From positions 1 to 44,192 of IMG/VR virus record IMGVR_UViG_3300020160_000766: a DNA stretch of 44,192 nucleotides, one strand, 5' to 3'. The notes below the pieces were generated by a model. That model saw only the letters and a list, made by a program, of their open reading frames with translations, was not told the DNA's origin and searched no databases. The DNA is from a virus. Position numbers and translations under genes: made by a program. This document shows, in pieces, positions 31,901-39,600 of this stretch (the first letter of the stretch is position 1; each line of letters starts with the position of its first letter).

Positions 31901-34468
31901 GTAAAATATAGAATCAATAATATTAAAAGACCTAAGTTAGCTATATTAAGAACCAAAAGAAGTAATGGTGCAATTGATGGCCCTCATTTCATTCTTGAAT
32001 CAAGTGGTCATAGTACTGATGGATCTTTGATGACATTGGGACATGCTATTAGAGAATTTAATCCTTTAGCAATGATTCCTTTGGTTAATAATTTTGTTCC
32101 TAATAAAATTAACTGGAAAGATACAGGTAAGTCAAAAAACTTTATAAATAAAATTGCTAGTCATTATGTTGGATTAAAGTACAGAATAGAAAATCAGTAT
32201 GGACAGATTGATACTGTACAACAAGTTGTCACAACACCTTGTGAACAAAAAATTGATTTTGATGCAACATCTGGAGCAAATGCATTAGCAGATACAACCT
32301 TTGGAAATGTATGTGGAATTGTAAATTTTGAACATAGAAAATTATATACACCCACATTCTTTGGAGGAGACACCTACATAAATAGATTCACTGAGAAAAA
32401 CATTATGCCTTTCTTTTATGATTGGTTATATGATGTTCCAGATAATACAGAATGGAATTACTTTTTAAATCAGATGATCCCTGAACCAAAATTTCAGGTA
32501 AACAATCAACAGTGGGATATAAGTGATTTTAATTTATCTAACATCTTAGCAATGTTTCAAAGTAATCCTGACTTTGGTGAAGGATTGCTACCAAGAAATT
32601 ATTATGACTTAGATAATACATATTATTTATTACCATCAAATAGTTGGTTATCATATCCAGGTTTTTTTGCTGTAAAAAATTCTTATTTCTATACAGCAGC
32701 TTGTGGTATTAGAGACTTCTTTGTTGAGTCAGAAGTGTTAGTTGATTTTAGAGATAAAGGAACTTTCCAATGGCAGAGACCATATAGTAAATATAACTAT
32801 ACAGATCTTGAATCATTATTTGATTCTAATCCTGAGATACTTACTAAAGGTAATTTCTATGCATATGACTATAGCTTAAGTGCTGCTAGATTTTTATTTA
32901 ATCAATACTTTACTGCTGGATATCTACAAGGTGTGTCATATGATCCTAATGTAGCTGAGTTGTGTTATGTAACATATCCAAACAGAATTACATATTCATT
33001 ACCTCAACAAGAGTCAAATCTTATTGATGCTTGGAGAACTTTCTTACCGTTAAATAAAGTAGACTTCAAAAGTAAACTTAGCTCAGTTAAGAGTTTTGCT
33101 AAGACAGGTATGTTCATCACTTTTGAAAATGATAGTCCTTTAATTTATCAAGGTACTGATAGTCTTCAACTTGATGACAGTGGAACTAAAGTAACTGTGG
33201 GAGATGGTGGTTTGTTTAATCAAGCTCCACAAAATGTTGTAGTAGCTGAGAAACCATATGAGTATGGATCATCACAAAATAGATTTGGTGTAGTATCAAC
33301 TCCAGCTGGTCTATATTACGTTTCACAAAACCAGGGTAAAATCTTTTCCTACAGAGAAGGACTACAAGAGATATCACAAGATGGTATGAAATGGTGGTTT
33401 AGTGAATTCTTACCATTTAAAATATTGGAAGACTTTCCTAATTATCCTCACACAGATAATCCTGTAGCCGGTGTTGGTTGTTCTGCTAGTTATGATAATG
33501 ACAATAGTATATTATTCTTCTCAAAGAAGGATTATAAATTAAAATCTCAATATCAAAATCTTGTAGCCTATGACGGTGCTAATGATAATTTTATACTAAC
33601 TGATAGTCGACCTGTAGGTAACAAACCACCAAGAGGTGTAAAATTTAAATTAGGTAATCCACTTTATTTTCATGATGCTTCTTGGACAATAAGCTATGAC
33701 CCTAAGTTGCAATTCTGGATTAGTTTCCATGACTGGCATCCAGACTTTTATATTCCAAGTAAAGGAACATTTATTACTACAAAAAAGAATGGTCTCTGGA
33801 AGCATAGTGCTTTCTGTAATGACTATTGTAATTACTATGCTGTTCAGTATCCATTTGAAATAGAACTGCCTGTAGTAACTGCGCAAATGGTTAACACCGT
33901 AAAAAGTATTGAATACTATCTAGAGTGTTATAGAAGAGATAGAAACATTTGTGTAGATCAGTTCCATGTACTTGATTATAACTTTGACCAGGCTGTCATA
34001 TTTAATTCAGAACAAGTTTCCGGATACCTTAACTTGAATATATATCCTAAAAATGATATACCATTATCATTACAGTTTCCTAAACTTGCACCTAACTTAG
34101 CAAGTTATGACATTCTATATTCTAAAGAAGAGCAGAAGTATAGAATCAATCAGTTCTGGGATATTGTAAAAGATAGAGGTGAGTTTCCTATTGGTTCAAA
34201 TTATCCACCTGCACAAGGTCCATATTTACCAAATCCAGAATCAACAGTTCTTTTAGGTAATTATGAAGATCAGAACATTTGGGTAACAGAACCTAATGGT
34301 TATGTAAAATCTCTTAATCCTCTTAATTTAGATTATAGTAAACCTGAATTACAAAGAAAGAAGTTCAGACATTATATTAACTTTATTAGACTTTCTAAGA
34401 GTGATTCAAGAAATACTAACATGATCTTAAAGATTGTAAATACTAAAACTCAATTTTCTCCTAGGTAA
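28949..34468 (+). CDS. Muzzle / tail stabilisation protein (P22 gp10-like, crAss-like)
   Basis: A 1839-residue protein. Its start (NSFIKGLNKDADPLFVQEGM, then WTHARNAVNNTAEGDLGTLS) and the later YWADNLNPDRLLNVG resemble the large stabilisation or muzzle proteins of crAss-like phages, which close the tail end and contact fibres. Recurrent features are long beta-rich stretches, aromatic patches, and repeated short segments such as GAYVIDRQRITNYFSVGYIQ typical of beta-propeller-like domains. There is no signal peptide, membrane span or catalytic motif. It is the largest gene in the window. It ends in TAATG overlapping the first cargo gene. Family assignment is by recall and gene order, not by search. 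Confidence 0.75.
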   Translation: MAKKAQQESTTQQTNSFIKGLNKDADPLFVQEGMWTHARNAVNNTAEGDLGTLSNEESNALCAQTGQTMNAAFIYIIGAIHLFSDKWIIYSVGYDAQNTNAIMSEIGLFESDVCNYRPIVQDRCLNFNKLYLISGASKLKDDCTWQVYWADNLNPDRLLNVGDPKTWPPDNYVWLGGASGSTTINYYGDGSANRILWPGVAWEERCQTTTGNTPTPCKICKPINVLDCDAIRLASLVKTPCFDLRLAEQQGVLENGSYAVLGAYVIDRQRITNYFSVGYIQPIFNDVNERGSFEISVDADSEHFDEFELVVVRFIDQNLSAKRIGYYSTRIKTIVLDQIPETTVTVPVEELILQNPVFEKSAQMTEVNSYLLRVGPTGKFDFNYQPLANLIETEWVSIEYPERYYIDGGKNTSYLRDEVYAFFIRWVYDTGDKSASYHIPGRPATNYTYNGTSYVENAPYNGGLGVTLPGDTMFFQSINTASVTSTASSSAPEGGTIISSGKMGYWQSVENYPDAQSEVWNSSSQCWTRTTDPNYDLCGKPIRHHKFPDNALHSTTNHFVRKANGQYFIRVMGVQFKNIIFPKDNDGNDIPNIVGYEILRGSRHGNKSILAKGMINNFRDYNPRGSAADAGVKGLYANYPFNTIVPTQNTFNSGDYNYLYNDPFITSRDNDNDKVNQNIPKDIISFHSPDTSFINPYLSTSELKIYGSVQGEATQYFIEPSKHPQFKLLSNEIVLFAIASGVINAVLKGLGELKINYPAGNFSPDYEAKMKIDGGATANTINGPNGTIPGALVTTPSTINTKIDGDNYNNGDPIFLNNEQNEYTDTKNAVFTGPTSFQTKLNTYISAGGAFAETFTGGTSLESIFKTSYEDVADKGKYITTPVYDKTYTGYEMLGPTIQGALSAISGGGQLLYYFVEGANLAVDTMYAVIRKRQYALELVGHGDYFKFVNPNTLFDRRFTMEEGIYVFDQAQAFPEYVDGSGNQVKYRINNIKRPKLAILRTKRSNGAIDGPHFILESSGHSTDGSLMTLGHAIREFNPLAMIPLVNNFVPNKINWKDTGKSKNFINKIASHYVGLKYRIENQYGQIDTVQQVVTTPCEQKIDFDATSGANALADTTFGNVCGIVNFEHRKLYTPTFFGGDTYINRFTEKNIMPFFYDWLYDVPDNTEWNYFLNQMIPEPKFQVNNQQWDISDFNLSNILAMFQSNPDFGEGLLPRNYYDLDNTYYLLPSNSWLSYPGFFAVKNSYFYTAACGIRDFFVESEVLVDFRDKGTFQWQRPYSKYNYTDLESLFDSNPEILTKGNFYAYDYSLSAARFLFNQYFTAGYLQGVSYDPNVAELCYVTYPNRITYSLPQQESNLIDAWRTFLPLNKVDFKSKLSSVKSFAKTGMFITFENDSPLIYQGTDSLQLDDSGTKVTVGDGGLFNQAPQNVVVAEKPYEYGSSQNRFGVVSTPAGLYYVSQNQGKIFSYREGLQEISQDGMKWWFSEFLPFKILEDFPNYPHTDNPVAGVGCSASYDNDNSILFFSKKDYKLKSQYQNLVAYDGANDNFILTDSRPVGNKPPRGVKFKLGNPLYFHDASWTISYDPKLQFWISFHDWHPDFYIPSKGTFITTKKNGLWKHSAFCNDYCNYYAVQYPFEIELPVVTAQMVNTVKSIEYYLECYRRDRNICVDQFHVLDYNFDQAVIFNSEQVSGYLNLNIYPKNDIPLSLQFPKLAPNLASYDILYSKEEQKYRINQFWDIVKDRGEFPIGSNYPPAQGPYLPNPESTVLLGNYEDQNIWVTEPNGYVKSLNPLNLDYSKPELQRKKFRHYINFIRLSKSDSRNTNMILKIVNTKTQFSPR

Positions 34469-36636
34469 TGTATAATAAGAAACTTCTTCTAACTACATTA
34501 AAAAACTTAGACAAGACTAAAGAGCCTGCTAAGAAAAAGGATGTAGACTATAATTCTAAAATGGGATATAGAGATGACTCCCCATTTAGAAAAAAGAAAT
34601 CCATGAAGATTAATACTTCCGATGGCACAATAGATATGTCCAATACTGGAATACCTCTTATGGCTAATGGTAGAGCATTAGCTCCATACTCGGGTTTACA
34701 TCAGTTTGATACTAATGAAGTTATAGAAACTCCTTTAGTGGAAGCTAAGAAAGGGGGAAGTAAATTATACAGCAGCAATCTGCAAGCTACCAATAGAATC
34801 TATGCTAAGAACAAACTCTTTAAAAAGAATCCTTTATTAAAAAAGAATCCTCTATTTAAAAAGAAAAATTACAAGAAGAAGATCTATGATCCTCAAGCAA
34901 TGTATTTTCAAGATGGTGGTGAAAATGGTGCAGTTGTATCTGGAACAGAAACTTTATGTCTTGATGATGGACGTTGTTTAGAAACGGATCAAATACAGGA
35001 GATGTTAGACAGAGGCAGTGCTCTACCAAAAGAAGTAGTTAATACAGCATGGGGTGTAGTAGATCAAGTTTATCCAGAAGAAGGTCCAGGTATAAGTGCT
35101 GCAACAGCTTGGAAAAATTTAGGTGTACCTACATTATCTAGTAGATTAGGAATGTCAAATCCTGCAAATTGTATGTGGGCAGCAGGATCTGGATGGATGT
35201 GTGAACCTGAGTTTAGTGATGTATCTAAAACTGCATTTGAATCTAATGATAAATTTATAAGTGCAGTAAATAAAGGTACAGTACCTTTTACAAGAGTTGC
35301 TAAAACTACTGATTCTGATTTTGATTCAAAAGAAAAGGGTTTATTACAACCTGGGGATATTATAAATATAAAAGGTCCTAAGACATCACATGCTATGACA
35401 TTCTCTCATTATAGAGAAGATGGTATGCCTATCTATGTAGACAGCAATGGTAAGGCAACAGACTTTGATTGGAATGCAGGTATGTGGTCTGGCATGAAAC
35501 CAGGTAATGGAAGAACAGCATATGTATCTAGATTTTCACCAGAGATGGAATACGGAGAAAAAATTAAAGCACTAGAAGAAAAAGCTAGAACAAATCCTAC
35601 ATATGTTGAAGCTGAACTAACACAAGATCAAGTAAATAAATATATAAAAGGTGGTTATGTAGTAGAAGAAATAAATGACCCTTCTATACCTAGATTAAAC
35701 ACTATGCAGAGAGGTGGTCCTTTTGCAGAGAATCCTGATATTCCAGTGCCACCAGAAGAACTATGTGAAGAAGGATATGCATGGGATCAGGAAAAAAATA
35801 TTTGTGTTCCTCTTCCAGATATGAAAGAATGGTTTACTAACTGGTATGCTAATAGAACACTACCTCTTGATGAAATTAATAACAAGAAGTATGTTGCTTT
35901 AATGAAAGAAAAATTGCCTAAGTATAATCCTGAATCAACATTACTTCAAAGAATATCTGAATTACCAGATCCTACATATGTAGATATTGTAGATAAGAAT
36001 CCTAAAAACATGGGTCAAATAATTTATGATAAAGATTGGAATGCATCTGGTTTAGAAGTTAAACGAAGTTTAAGAGGTAATGCTAAAGAATTAGGTAGAA
36101 CATTAGCACATGAAGATAGTACTCTTATTGATGATCCTGATAGTGAGGTTCAATTTCCTGCACAAAATTTAGTTATTGATCCAGGATTGGTCTTATTCAA
36201 AGATAGATGGGGTGATTTAAAAGGTAAAGAAAAAGCTGATGCTGAAGACTATTATAATTATCAAACCGATCCTGCAACAGATAATATCCACTCAATGATA
36301 TTTGAAGAAAGATTTGCAAGAGGTCTTAAACCAGATCAAGTAATAACTGCAGAGGATATTGAAAAATGGAAAAAAGAAGCTGAAGAAAGTGGAGAACTAA
36401 ATCAGGATAGTAAAAACTATAATAATGCTTTGTACTCTTTACTTAAATTATCAAAGGATAGTAATGCTTTAGCTAAGTGGTTTAATGAACTTGCAAGTAA
36501 TGATAGACCTGTTGATGAAAATGCTCCGCAATATGCTAAGCAAGGAGGTAGCATGGGATATAACTTAGGAGATGAAGTAGATGATGCTACTATGAGAAAA
36601 TTAAAAAGATTAGGGTATACATTTGAAAAAATATAG
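34468..36636 (+). CDS. Cargo/ejection protein candidate with cysteine-peptidase-like domain
   Basis: A 722-residue protein. Residues 1-140 are basic, with repeated KKNPL units (about 119-131). Residues about 185-355 resemble an NlpC/P60 or CHAP amidase: Cys235 in PANCMWAAG, then LQPGDIINIKGPKTSHAMTF with His308 as the partner. Such domains cut peptidoglycan peptides. Two GG motifs (KKGG 94-97, QDGG 148-151) precede it. A 19-residue module occurs at residues 384-402 and again at the extreme C-terminus (704-722). Residues 450-690 form a charged domain with LGRTLAHED. Placement after the muzzle gene matches proteins carried in crAss-like tails and injected. Catalysis is predicted, not proven. 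Confidence 0.62.
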   Translation: MYNKKLLLTTLKNLDKTKEPAKKKDVDYNSKMGYRDDSPFRKKKSMKINTSDGTIDMSNTGIPLMANGRALAPYSGLHQFDTNEVIETPLVEAKKGGSKLYSSNLQATNRIYAKNKLFKKNPLLKKNPLFKKKNYKKKIYDPQAMYFQDGGENGAVVSGTETLCLDDGRCLETDQIQEMLDRGSALPKEVVNTAWGVVDQVYPEEGPGISAATAWKNLGVPTLSSRLGMSNPANCMWAAGSGWMCEPEFSDVSKTAFESNDKFISAVNKGTVPFTRVAKTTDSDFDSKEKGLLQPGDIINIKGPKTSHAMTFSHYREDGMPIYVDSNGKATDFDWNAGMWSGMKPGNGRTAYVSRFSPEMEYGEKIKALEEKARTNPTYVEAELTQDQVNKYIKGGYVVEEINDPSIPRLNTMQRGGPFAENPDIPVPPEELCEEGYAWDQEKNICVPLPDMKEWFTNWYANRTLPLDEINNKKYVALMKEKLPKYNPESTLLQRISELPDPTYVDIVDKNPKNMGQIIYDKDWNASGLEVKRSLRGNAKELGRTLAHEDSTLIDDPDSEVQFPAQNLVIDPGLVLFKDRWGDLKGKEKADAEDYYNYQTDPATDNIHSMIFEERFARGLKPDQVITAEDIEKWKKEAEESGELNQDSKNYNNALYSLLKLSKDSNALAKWFNELASNDRPVDENAPQYAKQGGSMGYNLGDEVDDATMRKLKRLGYTFEKI

Positions 36637-36638
36637 TA

Positions 36639-39600
36639 ATGGCTAAGTATAAAATAACTAGCATACCTTCACTTGATAAATATGTTGGAGGTGGGGGACC
36701 AGGTGATAAGTATTATAAATACCAAGGTACTCAGTATAAAAAAGATCCTCAAGGTAGTTGGTATAAGTGGAATGGTAAGACATGGTCTTTTGCTGGTTCT
36801 GGAAGTGGAGCTTATGATAATCAGAACTATATTTATCTTGAAGACTTTCTTCAGAGAGGTGCTATGCAATCTGATGATGCAAATTGGGGTGATGATAAAC
36901 CTAAAGCTACAGTATCTAATTATGAACTTCAACGTAATAAAACTTTAAATAGTCCTTTTGCTACTACTGAACAAAAAATTAAAGCTACAACTAGTCCGAT
37001 AAAAAGTAATGTAGCAATAAACAAAGCTCTTGTAGAAAAGAAAGCAGAAGAGGATTATATTGCTCAACAAAAAAAATTACAGAAAGAGCAAGAGGAATTA
37101 AGAAAGAAAGAAGAAGAAGCATTAAGAGCAGTTAATCCAAATTTTTATAATTCAGAAACTACACAGAATGTTGCAAGAGCATCCGGAGCTTTACTTACTA
37201 AGGCAGAACAAGATGCATATGAATCACATAAACAAGACTTAGCAGAAAAAAGAGCTTATCTTGCTAGAGATTATGTTCATGAAAACTATGTGGCTCTTGA
37301 GAGTGAGCAAACAAATAATGCAAAGTATGGTCTTAAAGATATAAGTTGGGATGATGCAGATAAACTTGCAGGTTTTGTTCTTGATGATGTAGTAAGTGGT
37401 GGTTATGGTTATGGTCTAGAGGATGATTTAAAAGCAGCCTTTCCTAATGCTACAGCAGAACAAATTAAAAAGTATAAAGACCATGTAACTAAGGCAAGAA
37501 ATGATGCTAATAGTAGAATAATTAATAATGTTAGTGGTTGGGATTTAAATGAAGCATTAAGAAAAAGACATTACTATGATCAACCAATTAGACCTGAAGA
37601 TAATATACTAAGATCTTGGGATCCAAATGATCCTAACCGTATTGAGTTAAGTGGTAGAATGCCTCAAACAGCAGGAGAATGGGGACAAAGAATAGCTGAC
37701 ATTATTGCCAATCCTCTAGATGCTATACATTATGGTATGGATTCTAGAGAGGAGATGCCAATAAATATGTATGAGTATGAAAAGGCAAAACAAGCTTTAG
37801 GCTATGAAGACTATGCAGATCAAAATGCAATGTTTGGTGCTATAGATTTTGCTACTTATTTTACTGGAGCAGGTTCTGTAGCTCAAGGTATGAAAATGCT
37901 TAGACCTACTGGAGAAACTGTTTATAATTTTGCTCAAGATCCTTCATGGGCAAGTGCGGGAGATGCTGGATTAAATGTTGCTTTTAATGCAATGGCCTTT
38001 AGTCCACTTAAACCATTTTTAAAGTTACCTAAAAATGCTCCATCTAGTATTATTGAACCAACAAGTAGTATTGCAGCATATGCAAAATTACCGGGTAATA
38101 GACAAGTAGTATATGGTAATCCATATTTGCAAGAAGCTAAATCTGTAATTGATCTACCAGGGTTTAAATTAGCTACAGGTACTCCTCCAAAAGGAGGTTT
38201 ACCATCAGTTATTACACCAGCCGTTTATGCCAAGTATGGTCAAAGAACTGCACTTGCTTTATCAGATGATGCTACTCAAGGTGTATTACCAAACATAACT
38301 CAACCACACCAAGTAACAGAGTCTCCTCTTACTACAATGACACCGGCTGTTCAAACAAGAAAGCCTTTGAATATTGATAAAGCATTGCAAGAGGAAGCAC
38401 AATTAGTTTCAGCAGAATCACAATTAGTTCCTGAAGAGTTACAGTATGACATGTCACCTGAAGGTGTAGACTTTGCTAAACTTGCTAAGGATGATAATGA
38501 GCTTGTAACTGATGTTATTAATGACATTAGAGAAAGAAAGATAGGTTTATGGATGACACCAGAAGGCCAACGAAGATTACAAACTATGATAGATAAGACT
38601 CCTTCATTAGCTGGTCAAACACCACAAACAATGATTGAAGGTATTGCATCTATGAATAGTCTTAATGCAATCAATGCTCAAAACTTTGCTAAACAAGAAG
38701 CTATCATTAAAAAGATGAATGAAGCAGATGCCATATATGATCAAGGATATATGACAGATACTGATTACTTTAATATAAATGTTTCACTTGATGATGAACT
38801 TAAACAAGTTGAAGAAGCAATAGCAACTATACAAGAAGACTTTTTAAAAAGTTCTGGGTTTTATAGACCTGGTAGTAACACTATGGGTATTAACCCAATG
38901 GTATGGAAAAGTGATGAGATTCCAAAAGTAACTTCTCATGAACTAGGACATTACTTAGGTTCTTTTTTAGGAGATGGTACAACATATTTAGATGATGAGT
39001 TAAAGAAGTTAGATTTACTTCCGGGTACATCAGAACAGTTAAAGTTAGAGTTTGCTCCAACAACAGATAAATCTGCTGCTTATTATAGAATGGGAGAAGG
39101 TAGAAGTAAATATCTATCAAAAAGTAAAGAGTATTTTGAAACAGGTTCTGGTGGAACAGAGAGAGTTCCATTTGTAGCAGAGGTAAGAGAAGACATGTTA
39201 CAAAAAGGAATTATAAAATCAGAATATGATAAGATAACTCCTAAGATGCTTAAAGATCATTACAAGGATTATAAAAATACCAGAGGAGAAAAATATCCAT
39301 TAAGGATATATGACATCATGAAGGATAAAAAAGACAACTATGATATCATGGCTAAAGTTCTTAATAATCTTCCTATGATTGCAGCAGCTGGATATGCTTA
39401 TGATGAACTAGCTAATAATGAAGATGGTAATGTACAACAAGCAGGTATACCAGCTTTATTAGCATTCTTTTTCAGGAAGCCTTCTAGAATGAAACTTCCT
39501 AAGTCATTACAAAAAACAGCAAACAGGATTTCAAAAAATGTAAAGAACCAGGCAATCTCTAAAGAGTTAGCTAAACAACTTACAAATACTGAATTACCTA

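Noticed and set aside
3774-33515. Further GTATATTA copies inside genes (about 3774, 13428, 33508)
   Set aside because: They lie within coding sequence, are about as frequent as expected by chance in AT-rich DNA, and no gene starts nearby.
36109-36123. HEDST as an active zinc-protease site
   Set aside because: It lacks the second His of HExxH; kept only as a possible decayed domain.
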